The position numbers were made by a program, and so were the translations under genes. This document shows, piece by piece, positions 16,866 to 25,905 of a DNA stretch of 64,000 nt (positions are counted from its first letter, which is position 1; each line of letters starts with the position of its first letter). The DNA comes from Pseudomonas sp. VD-NE ins (lineage in GTDB: Bacteria; Pseudomonadota; Gammaproteobacteria; Pseudomonadales; Pseudomonadaceae). Below the pieces are notes generated by a model. That model was not told the DNA's origin, made no database searches, and saw only the letters and a list, made by a program, of their open reading frames with translations. The DNA lies in contig NZ_CP134772.1 in assembly GCF_031882575.1 (NCBI RefSeq), positions 4,582,501-4,646,500 on the forward strand, in the 5' to 3' direction.

Positions 16866-18065
16866 ATGTCGAAGAAATCCCGCTCCAAACTGTGGTTCCT
16901 CGTTCATAGCTGGCTGGCGTTACCGATCTGGTTCTTTGTGCTGATCGTCTGTGTCACCGGCACACTGGCGGTGGTCAGCCAGGAAATCGTCTGGCTGGCC
17001 AACCCGCAGATGCGCGCCAGCCAGCCTGCCGACGATGCACCGCTGCTCAGCTATGACCAGATTCTCGCCGCCATCAAGAAGGCCGAACCGCAAACGGTCG
17101 TGCAGAGCATCAGCCGCCCCGACGAATCGCATTTCGCCCTGGACGTCGACGTCAGCTACCCCGATGGTCGCTCGCAGACCGTTTACGTCAATCCGTACAC
17201 CGGCGTGATTCAGGGCGGTGCACCGGATTTCAACTTCAAGGCCTTCACCCGCGCGTTGCATGGCTGGTGGCTGGTGCCGTTCACCAATGGTTACAGCTGG
17301 GGCTGGTATCTGGTGTCGTTCCTCGGCCTGCCGTTGCTGGTCTCGCTGATCACCGGGCTAGTGGTCTATAAACGCTTCTGGAAGGGTTTCTTTAATCCGA
17401 CCCTGCGTTTTCGCCACGGTGCGCGGATTTTCTGGGGCGACTTCCACCGTCTGAGCGGTATCTGGTCGATCTGGTTTATCGCGGTGATCTCGGTCACCGG
17501 CACCTGGTTCCTGATCGAAGCGCTGCTGTCCGACAACCACATCTCCATCTCCAGCGAGCCGATCATTCCGGCGATGGCCCGTGAAGCCGTGCCGATTTCG
17601 GCTGACGGCACACCACCGCCGCGCATCAGTCTGGATCGCGCCATCGAAGTCGCCCAACAGAAAATTCCCGGACTGGAGGTCAGCTTCGTCAGCTTGCCGG
17701 GCAACGCCTACAGCCATATGAGCCTCGGCGGCCGTGGCTGGTATCCGCTGATGTTCCAGACCGCGACGCTCAACCCGTTCAACGGGGAAGTGGCGGCTTC
17801 GCGTCTGTTGTCCGATCGCACTTCGCTGGAGTTCGTCACCGAATCCATGCGCCCCCTGCATACCGGTGATTTTGGCGGGCTGTGGATCAAGCTGATCTGG
17901 TTCTTCTTCGGCCTGATACTGAGCATGATGGTGCTCAGCGGCTTGTTGATCTGGACCAAACGCACCGCGCTGGCCACGGCCAATGCACTCAAGCGTGAGT
18001 CGAAGAAAAACCGCGTTCAGGCTCAACCGGCCATGAACCGTGAAGCGTCGGAGGTCAACGCGTGA
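16866..18065 (+). CDS. fpvG: FpvG, PepSY-associated inner-membrane protein for ferri-pyoverdine reduction
   Basis: 399 residues with about four membrane segments (residues about 13-38, 135-165, 195-220 and 340-365) and PepSY-type periplasmic parts, a PiuB-like 'iron-regulated membrane protein'. The membrane histidines, for example ALHGWWLVPF and WGDFHRLSGIW, suit haem or electron transfer. In P. aeruginosa FpvG (PA2403) is the inner-membrane reductase that helps release iron from pyoverdine in the periplasm. It opens an eight-gene run in the order known for fpvGHJKCDEF, and its TGA overlaps the GTG start of fpvH. Confidence 0.9.
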   Translation: MSKKSRSKLWFLVHSWLALPIWFFVLIVCVTGTLAVVSQEIVWLANPQMRASQPADDAPLLSYDQILAAIKKAEPQTVVQSISRPDESHFALDVDVSYPDGRSQTVYVNPYTGVIQGGAPDFNFKAFTRALHGWWLVPFTNGYSWGWYLVSFLGLPLLVSLITGLVVYKRFWKGFFNPTLRFRHGARIFWGDFHRLSGIWSIWFIAVISVTGTWFLIEALLSDNHISISSEPIIPAMAREAVPISADGTPPPRISLDRAIEVAQQKIPGLEVSFVSLPGNAYSHMSLGGRGWYPLMFQTATLNPFNGEVAASRLLSDRTSLEFVTESMRPLHTGDFGGLWIKLIWFFFGLILSMMVLSGLLIWTKRTALATANALKRESKKNRVQAQPAMNREASEVNA

Positions 18066-18604
18066 GCAAATCCACTGCCGCACCTCAACCGTCGCGTCTG
18101 AGCCTGTTCTGGCACAAATGGCGCTTTCACATCAACGTGCTGTTGCTCCTGATTCCGCTGGGCTTCATGCCCAAGTACTTCGCCGATGCCGCACTGTTTC
18201 GTGGCGACATCGGCCTCGGGGAACGGGACGTCGGCGAGGTCACGGTCGGCCCCTGGAGCCTGCGCCTGGCCGAGCTGCGCAACGAAGCGCCACGCCTCGA
18301 AGGCCCGGCCGGTTACATGAAAGGTTTCAACGCCGCCCTCTGCGATACCTGCATCGATCAGGTCAAAGCCACCTACCTGCGAATCGGCAAACCTCGCAGC
18401 CTGCGCGCCGCCGGGGTGATTTTCTTCGGTACGCCCTACCGCATGGGCGCGCAATTGCCGGTGCCGGAAAAAACCAAAGCCGACGCTGAACTGTGGATCA
18501 CCATGGAGGGCTGGGACGGCAGCATGCATCAGGCTTCGATCCCTCTGAGTCAGGCCTCCCCCGCCACCATTGCCTGGTTGAACCAACAAGGAGCCAAACG
18601 ATGA
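18062..18604 (+). CDS. fpvH: FpvH, membrane-anchored partner of FpvG
   Basis: 180 residues from a GTG overlapping the fpvG stop (GTGA). One membrane segment, INVLLLLIPLGFMPKYF (about residues 23-42), anchors a periplasmic domain containing ALCDTCIDQVKATY, a possible metal or redox CxxC site. In P. aeruginosa FpvH assists FpvG in iron release. Identification is mainly by position and size. Confidence 0.82.
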   Translation: MSKSTAAPQPSRLSLFWHKWRFHINVLLLLIPLGFMPKYFADAALFRGDIGLGERDVGEVTVGPWSLRLAELRNEAPRLEGPAGYMKGFNAALCDTCIDQVKATYLRIGKPRSLRAAGVIFFGTPYRMGAQLPVPEKTKADAELWITMEGWDGSMHQASIPLSQASPATIAWLNQQGAKR

Positions 18605-18942
18605 CCCGCCCGCAACGCCCTTTCCGCCTGCGGCTGAGCGCCGCGCTGCTGGTGCTCGGCGCCGGCTTCAGTGCCAGCGCTCTGGCGCATAACCCGATGT
18701 GCGAATGCAAAGCCATCGACGCCGAGCAGATCAAATGCACCGGAGGTTTTTCAGATGGCAGCGGCGCGCCGGGGGTGACCCTCGATGTGATCGGCTATGA
18801 CGAAACGATTCTGGTGCCGGGCAAACTCGGCAGTGACTCGACCCTGACCTTCAAGAAACCTGGCGCCGAGTTCTACGTGCTGTTCGATGCGGGCCCGGGC
18901 CACGTGGTGGAAATCGACCAAGCGGATATCGAAGCGCCATGA
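18601..18942 (+). CDS. fpvJ: FpvJ, small periplasmic protein
   Basis: 113 residues with a signal peptide that ends near SASALAHNP. The mature part begins HNPMCECKAID with a His/Cys/Met-rich start (NPMCEC...IKCTGG) and then resembles a small beta-sandwich. The start overlaps the fpvH stop (ATGA). The equivalent P. aeruginosa protein interacts with the other Fpv proteins; its own reaction is unknown. Confidence 0.8.
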   Translation: MTRPQRPFRLRLSAALLVLGAGFSASALAHNPMCECKAIDAEQIKCTGGFSDGSGAPGVTLDVIGYDETILVPGKLGSDSTLTFKKPGAEFYVLFDAGPGHVVEIDQADIEAP

Positions 18943-19514
18943 GCACGCCAACCACACAAATCGTGCGTCCGGCCGGCGCCGGTCATGAAACCCTCAATGT
19001 GCTGCTGCTGTGCCTGTTGATTCTCGCGGTCGCCGGCTCGGTCGTCGCGTGGCGCGGGGTTTCCCACGAACCGGAGCCGGTGGCGACAAATCAACTCGAC
19101 GCGCGCCGCGACCTCAGCGCTTCAGAGCAAGGCATCTACGCCGACCTGCGAGTGACCCTCGACGAAATCCGCTTGCTGCGCGAAGAGCAGCAAGCCCTGC
19201 CGACCCCGCAAACCCTGGCAGACGAAGGCTTTGCCCCGTTTGCCCGGGATGCGAGTTCGGTCAGCCGCGGTGGCCATGCCTGGCAGTTGCTGGCGAATAC
19301 CGCCTATTTCGGCCACAGCCAAAGCACAGCTGTCGCCGGTTCGTTCGTGATGCTCCTGAGCGCCGACGACAAGGCAGCGCCGGACATCTGGCTCAACCGC
19401 GGTGCCAATCTGACAGCGCCGAGCGAACTGACCGAAGCCGCCCTGTCCGCCTCTGGCTGGAAACAGATCGTCGCGCAATACGATGCCGGGGTTACCCGCG
19501 AACATCGTCATTGA
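18939..19514 (+). CDS. fpvK: FpvK, single-pass membrane protein
   Basis: 191 residues. One hydrophobic segment at residues about 18-40 (LNVLLLCLLILAVAGSVVAW), then a periplasmic domain with a helical stretch rich in charged residues (YADLRVTLDEIRLLREEQQAL is likely coiled). It overlaps the fpvJ stop by ATGA. No enzyme motif is seen; role assigned by operon position. Confidence 0.78.
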   Translation: MSTPTTQIVRPAGAGHETLNVLLLCLLILAVAGSVVAWRGVSHEPEPVATNQLDARRDLSASEQGIYADLRVTLDEIRLLREEQQALPTPQTLADEGFAPFARDASSVSRGGHAWQLLANTAYFGHSQSTAVAGSFVMLLSADDKAAPDIWLNRGANLTAPSELTEAALSASGWKQIVAQYDAGVTREHRH

Positions 19515-19549
19515 TTCCTCGCCCTCATCCGAGAGAAGACCGTTTTCCC

Positions 19550-20479
19550 ATGTCTATTTCATCGCCTCGCCGCCCATTGTTGCGTCTGTTTCTGCTCGGC
19601 CTCTGCGCCTGCCTGCTGAGCCCACTGGCCAGTGCCGATCAGGCCAAACGCCTGCGTATCGGTATCACCCTGCACCCTTATTACAGCTATGTGGCGAACA
19701 TCGTCGGCGACAAAGCCGAGGTGGTGCCGCTGATCCCCGCCGGTTTCAACCCGCACGCCTACGAGCCGCGCGCCGAGGACATCAAACGCATCAGCGGGCT
19801 GGATGTGATCGTGCTCAACGGTGTCGGCCATGACGACTTCGCCGACCGCATGATCGCCGCCAGCGAAACGCCGGACATCAAAACCATCGAAGCCAACGAG
19901 AACGTGCCGCTGCTGGCGGCCACCGGGGTTGCCGCACGCGGCGCCGGCAAAGTGGTGAACCCGCACACGTTCCTGTCGATCAGCGCCTCCATCGCCCAGG
20001 TCAACAACATTGCCCGCGAACTGGGCAAGCTCGACCCGGACAACGCCAAGACCTACACCCAGAACGCCCGCGCCTATGGCAAACGCCTGCGGCAGATGCG
20101 CGCCGATGCCCTGGCCAAACTGACTCAGGCGCCCAACGCCGAGCTACGCGTGGCCACGGTGCATGCGGCTTACGACTATCTGCTGCGCGAGTTCGGCCTG
20201 GAAGTGACCGCCGTGGTCGAGCCCGCCCATGGCATCGAGCCGAGCCCAAGCCAGTTGAAGAAGACCATCGACCAGTTGCGTGAACTGGACGTGAAAGTGA
20301 TCTTTTCGGAGATGGATTTCCCCTCCACTTACGTCGAAACGATTCAGCGTGAGTCCGGGGTGAAGCTGTATCCGCTGTCGCACATTTCCTACGGTGAATA
20401 CACCGCCGACAAGTACGAAAAGGAAATGACCGGCAACCTCAACACCGTGGTGCGGGCGATTCAGGAGTCTGGCGCATGA
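19550..20479 (+). CDS. fpvC: FpvC, periplasmic metal-binding protein of the pyoverdine-iron ABC transporter
   Basis: 309 residues from the ATG at 19550, which begins a signal peptide (RLFLLGLCACLLSPLASA). It belongs to the cluster A-I (ZnuA/TroA-like) metal-binding proteins: ITLHPYYSYVANIVGDKAEV, then NPHAYEP, VNPHTF and the late EMDFPS segment give candidate His/Glu/Asp ligands. A long open frame starting at 19010 is read-through of fpvK in another frame. In P. aeruginosa FpvC and FpvF together feed FpvDE with iron or ferri-pyoverdine in the periplasm. Confidence 0.9.
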   Translation: MSISSPRRPLLRLFLLGLCACLLSPLASADQAKRLRIGITLHPYYSYVANIVGDKAEVVPLIPAGFNPHAYEPRAEDIKRISGLDVIVLNGVGHDDFADRMIAASETPDIKTIEANENVPLLAATGVAARGAGKVVNPHTFLSISASIAQVNNIARELGKLDPDNAKTYTQNARAYGKRLRQMRADALAKLTQAPNAELRVATVHAAYDYLLREFGLEVTAVVEPAHGIEPSPSQLKKTIDQLRELDVKVIFSEMDFPSTYVETIQRESGVKLYPLSHISYGEYTADKYEKEMTGNLNTVVRAIQESGA

Positions 20480-21336
20480 CTTCCAAAGAAACGATTTCGA
20501 ACGAACTCCAATCCCCTGTGGGAGCGAGTTTGCTCGCGAAGGCGCCGGGTCAGCCAACATCTTTATCGAATGACACACCGCATTCGCGAGCAAGTCGAAT
20601 CGTCGCACCGTCGCTCCCACAAGTCTGTGGGCCGACTCTGGATTTTGCGGGGGTTGGTCTGACGCTGGGGCGCACAACGATTTTGGACAACGTCACCTTC
20701 CAGGTGCAGCCCGGCAGCGTGCATGCCCTGGTCGGCCCCAACGGTGGTGGCAAGAGTTCGCTGATAAAGACCCTGCTCGGGCAAATGCCGCATCAGGGCC
20801 AGCTCAGCCTGCAATGGCCCGACGAACCCGGCACCATCGGTTACGTGCCGCAGGCGCTGGAATTCGATCGCGGTCTGCCGATGACCGTCGACGATTTCAT
20901 GGCTGCGATGTGTCAGCGACGCCCGGCGTTTCTCGGTTTGAGCAAGCGTTACGCCAGTGCCATTGGTGAAGCGCTGGAACGCGTCGGTATGCAGGACAAA
21001 CGCAAGCGTCGCATGGGCGCGTTGTCCGGCGGTGAGCGGCAGCGGGTTCTGCTCGCCCAAGGGCTGATCCCGGCGCCGCAATTGCTGGTGCTGGATGAGC
21101 CGATGTCGGCCCTCGATGAAGCCGGGATTCAGGTATTCGAACGCCTGCTAAATGACTGGCGCGCGGCGGGCATCACTGTGTTGTGGATCGAGCACGACCT
21201 GGAAGCAGTCGGCCGTCTGGCCAGTCGTGTCACCGGTCTTAACCGTCGGGTGCTGTTCGATGCCACACCACAAGAGGCGCTGACCCCGGAACGCCTGCTG
21301 ACGCTGTTCTCGACCCATCCACGGAGCGCTGCCTGA
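20476..21336 (+). CDS. fpvD: FpvD, ABC transporter ATPase, N-terminus lengthened by a REP doublet
   Basis: 286 residues; the ATPase core itself needs only about 235. Walker A is GPNGGGKSS (about residue 87), the signature is LSGGERQR and Walker B is LLVLDEPMSALDE. The start ATG overlaps the fpvC stop (ATGA) and has AGGAG 8 nt upstream, so it is the natural start. Residues about 13-52 are encoded by a type B REP doublet (20513-20632) that stays open in this frame; the family-like sequence resumes at PTLDFAGVGLTLGRTTILDNV. No alternative ATG, GTG or TTG start was seen between the REP and the core. The protein is presumably functional with a disordered leader. Confidence 0.88.
   Translation: MTSKETISNELQSPVGASLLAKAPGQPTSLSNDTPHSRASRIVAPSLPQVCGPTLDFAGVGLTLGRTTILDNVTFQVQPGSVHALVGPNGGGKSSLIKTLLGQMPHQGQLSLQWPDEPGTIGYVPQALEFDRGLPMTVDDFMAAMCQRRPAFLGLSKRYASAIGEALERVGMQDKRKRRMGALSGGERQRVLLAQGLIPAPQLLVLDEPMSALDEAGIQVFERLLNDWRAAGITVLWIEHDLEAVGRLASRVTGLNRRVLFDATPQEALTPERLLTLFSTHPRSAA
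20513..20632. repeat. REP doublet, type B, inside the fpvD coding region
   Basis: The left copy (CCCTGTGGGAGCGAGTTTGC..., 20513-20545) and an inverted, partly decayed right copy (20581-20632, ending TCGCTCCCACAAGTCTGTGG) flank a short spacer. The right arm has several substitutions (AAGTCGAATCGTCGCACCG). The whole unit contains no stop codon in the fpvD frame and its length is compatible with the frame. Confidence 0.9.
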
Positions 21337-22235
21337 TGAGTTACGAAGCCTTTCGTTTGATGGTGCAAGGCTGGGCCTCCTCCGGTTACCTGCCGGAGGC
21401 GCTGGCCTACGGTTTTGTGGTCAATGCGCTACTTGCCGGGCTGTTGATCGGCCCGGTACTCGGCGGCCTCGGCACGCTGGTGGTGGTCAAGCGTTTCGCG
21501 TTTTTCTCCGAAGCGGTGGGCCACGCTGCGCTGACCGGTGTCGCCATCGGTATTCTGCTCGGCGAACCTTACACCGGCCCCTATGGCAGCCTGTTCGGTT
21601 ACTGCCTGTTGTTCGGCATTCTGCTCAATTACCTGCGCAACCGCACCGGTCTGGCACCGGACACACTGATCGGCGTGTTCCTCTCGGTGTCGTTGGCACT
21701 GGGCGCGAGTCTGCTGCTGATTCTGGCGGGCAAGATCAATGTGCACATTCTCGAGAACGTATTGTTCGGCTCAGTGCTGACCGTCAACGGCAACGATCTG
21801 GCGGTGCTGGCCATCGTCGGTTCGCTGGTCATGGCCCTGGCCTTGCCGCTGTACAACCGCATCATGCTCGCCAGTTTCAACCCGCAACTGGCTGCGGTGC
21901 GCGGGGTGGCGGTGAAGACCCTGGATTATCTGTTCGTGATTCTGGTGACGTTGATCACCGTGGCGGCGGTGAAAGTCATCGGTGCGATTCTGGTCGGTGC
22001 ACTGCTGGTGATCCCAGCGGCGGCGGCGCGTTTGCTCAGCCAGTCGCTCAAGGGCTTTTTCTGGTGCTCGGTGCTGATCGCCACGGTCAGCACGCTGTGC
22101 GGGATTCTGGCGCCCATCGTGTTTGATCTGCCGATTCCGTCCGGCGCCGCGATCATTCTGGTCGCCGGCATCGCTTTCGCCCTCGCCGCCATTGCGCGCG
22201 GGGTTGTCCCGAGTCTGAAAGGGAATCTTGGATAA
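21336..22235 (+). CDS. fpvE: FpvE, ABC transporter permease (metal type)
   Basis: 299 residues with about eight to nine hydrophobic segments, an ABC-3/ZnuB-like permease: GGLGTLVVVKRFAFFSEAVGHAALTGVAIG is the conserved N-terminal region and VKVIGAILVGALLVIPAAAARLLS the EAA-like coupling region. It overlaps fpvD by TGATG. It would form the inner-membrane channel with FpvD. Confidence 0.9.
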   Translation: MSYEAFRLMVQGWASSGYLPEALAYGFVVNALLAGLLIGPVLGGLGTLVVVKRFAFFSEAVGHAALTGVAIGILLGEPYTGPYGSLFGYCLLFGILLNYLRNRTGLAPDTLIGVFLSVSLALGASLLLILAGKINVHILENVLFGSVLTVNGNDLAVLAIVGSLVMALALPLYNRIMLASFNPQLAAVRGVAVKTLDYLFVILVTLITVAAVKVIGAILVGALLVIPAAAARLLSQSLKGFFWCSVLIATVSTLCGILAPIVFDLPIPSGAAIILVAGIAFALAAIARGVVPSLKGNLG

Positions 22236-23141
22236 ATGACTTTTTCACTGCGCAAACTGACCCTGGCCATGACCCTGTGCGGCGTGGTCTGCACACCATT
22301 GATGGCTGCCGAAAATGCTAAACCGCTGCGAGTGCTGGCCTCGTTGCCGATCACCTTTGGCTTGGGCGAAGTGCTACTCAAAGGCACTGACGTCAGTCTG
22401 GAACGTGCGGCACCCGCCAATTTGCCGGGCAGTCGCCAGACCGCGTATTTCACCGGTCGCGGTGCGCCGGCGCTGAGCAAACTGGCAACCGGCGCTGACG
22501 CGGTGATTGGCGTGCGCTCACTGTGGGCCGATGATCCGCTGTACCCGATCGCCCGTCGGAGCAATATCCGCATCGTTGAAGTCGATGCCGCGCGTCCGGT
22601 GGATGGCGCCCTGCCCGGCATCGCCGTACAAGCGGATCTGAAGATTGATGGTTTGAACAGTCAACCGTGGCTGGCGAGCAACAACATGGGGCGCATGGCG
22701 GATGTGATGGCGGCGGATCTGGTGCGCCTGGCACCGAATGCCAAGCCTGCGATCGAAGCGAATCTGGCGACGTTGAAGCAGCGTTTGCTGAAGCTCAGCG
22801 CCGACAGCGAGGCGCGTCTGGCCAACGCCGACAATCTGAGCGTGTTGAGTTTGAGCGATCATTTCGGCTATTTGATCGGCAGTCTGAATCTGGAGCTGGT
22901 CGGCGAGGATCCACGACCTGATACGGAGTGGACGCCCCAGGATCTGAAAAAACTCACGGCAACGCTCAAGGACAATGATGTCGCGGTGGTGCTGCATCAT
23001 CGGCAGCCATCGGACGCGGTGAAAGCGGCAATTGCCGAGTCGGGCAGCCGACTGGTGGTGCTGAGTACCGATGCGGCGGATCCGGTGGCGGAGCTGGAAG
23101 GCAATGTGGATTTGGTGCTGAAGGGTTTGAGCGGGGCGTGA
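22236..23141 (+). CDS. fpvF: FpvF, second periplasmic binding protein of the Fpv transporter
   Basis: 301 residues with a signal peptide (LTLAMTLCGVVCTPLMAAEN). It is ZnuA-like in outline (LRVLASLPITFGLGEVLLKGTD) but lacks the usual histidine clusters of metal-only proteins, consistent with the P. aeruginosa FpvF, which binds pyoverdine forms while FpvC binds metal. It starts directly after the fpvE stop and ends the operon; a REP and a bidirectional terminator follow. Confidence 0.88.
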   Translation: MTFSLRKLTLAMTLCGVVCTPLMAAENAKPLRVLASLPITFGLGEVLLKGTDVSLERAAPANLPGSRQTAYFTGRGAPALSKLATGADAVIGVRSLWADDPLYPIARRSNIRIVEVDAARPVDGALPGIAVQADLKIDGLNSQPWLASNNMGRMADVMAADLVRLAPNAKPAIEANLATLKQRLLKLSADSEARLANADNLSVLSLSDHFGYLIGSLNLELVGEDPRPDTEWTPQDLKKLTATLKDNDVAVVLHHRQPSDAVKAAIAESGSRLVVLSTDAADPVAELEGNVDLVLKGLSGA

Positions 23142-23165
23142 TTCGAGTTGCACCGCGTTATCGTT

Positions 23166-23262
23166 CATCGCTGGCAAGCCAGCTCCCACAGGGTTCTCGG
23201 TGAACTCAGATTTTATAATCACCAAAATACCTGTGGGAGCTGGCTTGCCAGCGATGAGGCCC
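23166..23262. repeat. REP doublet, type B
   Basis: Inverted copies: ATCGCTGGCAAGCCAGCTCC from 23167 and its complement ending near 23262. Located between fpvF and the terminator. Confidence 0.9.
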
Positions 23263-23292
23263 TAAAAGACAACACAAACTCCAGCCATAAAA

Positions 23293-23324
23293 AAACCCGC
23301 TGACTGTCACCAGTCCAGCGGGTT
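23293..23324. terminator. Bidirectional rho-independent terminator between fpvF and mbtH
   Basis: The stem AAACCCGCTG-ACTG pairs with CAGT-C-CAGCGGGTTT (one bulged C), with A-runs on the left and GTTTTTG on the right. It can end both the plus-strand fpv transcript and the minus-strand pvdH-mbtH transcript. Confidence 0.85.
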
Positions 23325-23341
23325 TGTTTTTGCCCGGCCGC

Positions 23342-23566
23342 TTATTGCGCTGCGGCCTGCCCTTCCATCTTCTGACGCAGGCTCAGTGGACGCATGTCAG
23401 TCCAGACTTCTTCGATGTAGGCCAGGCATTCCTTTTTCAGGCCGCTCTTGCCCACGGTGCGCCAGCCTTCCGGCACGGCTTTGTAATCCGGCCAGATCGA
23501 GTATTGCTCTTCGTGGTTGACCACGACCTGAAAGAGGATGTCCTCGCGGTCGAATACTGACGTCAT
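23342..23566 (-). CDS. MbtH-like protein of the pyoverdine system
   Basis: 74 residues from the ATG at 23566. The family pattern is complete: [19 protein letters not shown] with two tryptophans, then a third in [13 protein letters not shown]. MbtH proteins bind adenylation domains of NRPSs and are needed for their folding or activity. The P. aeruginosa counterpart is PA2412, next to pvdH as here. It lies 83 bp after pvdH on the same strand; a hairpin GGCTGCAC/GTGCAGCC (23593-23613) between them has no U-run and is more likely a processing or stabilising structure than a terminator. Confidence 0.95.
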   Translation of the reverse strand: MTSVFDREDILFQVVVNHEEQYSIWPDYKAVPEGWRTVGKSGLKKECLAYIEEVWTDMRPLSLRQKMEGQAAAQ

Positions 23567-23649
23567 GCTGGTTCTCCATCGTTGTAAGGGTAGGCTGCAC
23601 GCGGGGTGCAGCCGGGTATGTAGAAAGAACGTTCGGCGCGGCGAAAAAT

Positions 23650-25062
23650 TTACAGCGCCGTGGTGGCAGCGGCCAAAGCTCGACCAAAGATTTCCGCAAC
23701 GCGGTCGATCTCGGCGGCAGTGATCACCAGTGGTGGCAGGAAACGCACCACCGCGCCGTGCCGACCGCCCAGCTCCAGAATCAGCCCGCGCTTGAGGCAT
23801 TCGCGCTGGACCAGCGGCGCCAGTCGCGCAAACGCCGGCGGATGACCGAGCGCATCCGGTGTGCCGTTCGGCTCGACCAGTTCAACGCCAAGCATCAGGC
23901 CACAACCGCGAATGTCGCCCAGTTGCGGGAAGTCGCGTTGCAGGATGCGCAGGTGTTCGCTCAGGCGCTCGCCCATGGCGGCGGCGTGTTCGCAGACCTT
24001 GTGTTCGACCAGGTAACGCATCACCGCAGAACCTGCCGCCATGGCCATCTGATTGCCACGAAAGGTGCCGGCATGCGCGCCCGGTTGCCAGGTGTCAAGC
24101 CAGTCGCGATAGACCACCACGGCCAACGGCAGGCTGCCGCCGATGGCTTTGGACAACACCACCACATCCGGGATGATGCCGGCATGCTCGAAGGCAAACA
24201 TCTTGCCGGTGCGGGCGAAACCGCTCTGGATCTCGTCGACGATCAGCGCCACACCAGCCTTCTCGGTGATCCGGCGCAAACCGCGCAGCCACTCGATGTC
24301 CGCCGGAATCACGCCGCCTTCGCCCTGTACCGCCTCGACGATCACCGCAGCAGGCAGTTGCACGCCGGCCTCGGGGTCGTTGAGGAGGTTTTCCAGGTAG
24401 CTCAGGTTAGCCTTCACGCCTGCTTCGCCACCGAGGCCGAACGGGCAACGGTAGTCATACGGGAACGGCATGAACTGCACGCCGTTGCTGAGCAGCGCGC
24501 CCAGCGGTTTCTTCGGGCCCAGGCTGCCCATCAGGCTCAGCGCGCCCTGGCTCATGCCGTGGTAACCGCCGGAAAACGACAGCACGGTGCTGCGCCCGGT
24601 CGCCGTGCGTACCAGCTTCAACGCCGCTTCCACCGCATCGGTGCCGGTCGGGCCGCAGAACTGGATTTTCGCTTCAGCCGCGAGGGCGGGCGGCAGCAAA
24701 CCGAACAGGTCCTGGACGAACTGATCCTTGACCGGCGTGGTCAGGTCGAGAGTGTGCAGTGGCAATTCATCGGCCAGCACCTGCTGGATCGCTTCGATCA
24801 CCACCGGGTGGTTATGCCCCAGTGCCAGCGTGCCGGCGCCGGCCAGGCAGTCGATGAAGGTGCGCCCTTCGACGTCTTCAACATACAAGCCTTTGGCGCG
24901 CTTCAGGGCCAGCGGAATGCGCCGTGGATAGCTGCGCGCGTTGGATTCCTGTTGAGCCTGACGGGCCAGCAATGGCGACTCATTGAACTGGTACAACGTT
25001 TCGGCCGGCGCCGAGGTAACCCGGGACGACGACTCTTCGATAAGGCTGGTGGCGACTGACAT
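23650..25062 (-). CDS. pvdH: Diaminobutyrate-2-oxoglutarate aminotransferase PvdH
   Basis: 470 residues from the ATG at 25062 (GAGGGG upstream); the frame extends to 25098 but that overlaps the leader. It is a class III PLP aminotransferase: [40 protein letters not shown] and the PLP lysine in [15 protein letters not shown]. PvdH makes L-2,4-diaminobutyrate from aspartate semialdehyde, the precursor of the pyoverdine chromophore. A perfect PvdS box lies about 100 bp upstream, and the third adenylation domain of pvdL in this window reads as Dab-type. Confidence 0.94.
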   Translation of the reverse strand: MSVATSLIEESSSRVTSAPAETLYQFNESPLLARQAQQESNARSYPRRIPLALKRAKGLYVEDVEGRTFIDCLAGAGTLALGHNHPVVIEAIQQVLADELPLHTLDLTTPVKDQFVQDLFGLLPPALAAEAKIQFCGPTGTDAVEAALKLVRTATGRSTVLSFSGGYHGMSQGALSLMGSLGPKKPLGALLSNGVQFMPFPYDYRCPFGLGGEAGVKANLSYLENLLNDPEAGVQLPAAVIVEAVQGEGGVIPADIEWLRGLRRITEKAGVALIVDEIQSGFARTGKMFAFEHAGIIPDVVVLSKAIGGSLPLAVVVYRDWLDTWQPGAHAGTFRGNQMAMAAGSAVMRYLVEHKVCEHAAAMGERLSEHLRILQRDFPQLGDIRGCGLMLGVELVEPNGTPDALGHPPAFARLAPLVQRECLKRGLILELGGRHGAVVRFLPPLVITAAEIDRVAEIFGRALAAATTAL

Positions 25063-25164
25063 CTCTCGACCCCTCAATTGGCTATGGATAGTGACCAAAA
25101 CAGCACACCGGACAGGTGCGCATTCCGATCGCGGGGCGCACTTGCAGGTTTTCCTGTTCTGGAG

Positions 25165-25190
25165 ACGCTTAAGGGGCCTGAGGATTTAGC
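25165..25190 (-). promoter_or_regulatory. PvdS (iron-starvation) promoter of pvdH
   Basis: On the minus strand GCTAAAT is followed by exactly 16 nt and CGT, the full iron-starvation box (TAAAT-N16-CGT) recognised by PvdS. It points to pvdH, 103 bp downstream. Confidence 0.88.
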
Positions 25191-25204
25191 CTGTGATCGC
25201 GTTG

Positions 25205-25690
25205 TCAGACCGGCGCGATCAACAACTTGTGCATGGGTATGGTCTGCAAGCCTTGGTATTCGAGGGTCGGCGCTGACTCGCAATAGCCCAGACGGCGATA
25301 AAAGGCGTGACCGGTGCGCGTACTGTTGAGATCCGCGTGAGGCGCTTCGCGGATCCGCAACCAGCCCTCCAGATCCAGCATCAGCGCCCGCCCGACGCCC
25401 CGGCGAAATGACTCCGGCTGGACATGACACAGCAAAATGTCGCCGCTGGCCTGCGCCATGCCGACACCGACCGGTTTGTCCGCCAACGACGCTATGCAGA
25501 GATAGAAGTGCGGATCGGCCAGTAGAGCACTGATGAAATCGGCGGATTGCCGGCCGATCCATTGGCTGACGAGTGACGGATCGTTACGGTGATCGAGTGC
25601 ACAACCAATGCGGATCGAACGCTCGATGATGCGGCTGATGATGCCGGCGTCGGCCAGTGTGGCCGGACGAATGCAGATGGGTGCTTCCAT
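25205..25690 (-). CDS. GNAT-family N-acetyltransferase
   Basis: 161 residues. The acetyl-CoA-binding motif reads VQPESFRRGVGRALM (about residues 90-105) and the C-terminal part has GHAFYRRLGYCESAPTLEY, the usual GNAT motif B. The substrate is unknown. It ends 15 bp upstream of the PvdS box of pvdH, so it is transcribed toward pvdH but is not itself placed behind that box. Confidence 0.85.
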   Translation of the reverse strand: MEAPICIRPATLADAGIISRIIERSIRIGCALDHRNDPSLVSQWIGRQSADFISALLADPHFYLCIASLADKPVGVGMAQASGDILLCHVQPESFRRGVGRALMLDLEGWLRIREAPHADLNSTRTGHAFYRRLGYCESAPTLEYQGLQTIPMHKLLIAPV

Positions 25691-25796
25691 GGCGCAGTTC
25701 CCTCAATCCATTGAGTCAAAGCTGCGCTGACCTTACCCCCACCCCGGCTGGATAGCGAACGCCGAGAAGTTACATTTGATGTGCCACAACACCTTC

Positions 25797-25891
25797 CCCT
25801 GTGGGAGCGAGCCTGCTCGCGAAAGCGGTTTGGCAACCACATTGATGCTAAGTGTGCCGCCGTCTTCGCGAGCAGGCTCGCTCCCACAGGA
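25797..25891. repeat. REP doublet, type B (CGAGC/GCTCG variant)
   Basis: CTGTGGGAGCGAGCCTGCTCGCGAA at the left is mirrored by TTCGCGAGCAGGCTCGCTCC at the right. Lies between the divergent GNAT gene and the end of the sensor kinase gene. Confidence 0.9.
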
Positions 25892-25905
25892 GATTTGCGG
25901 TGGAA

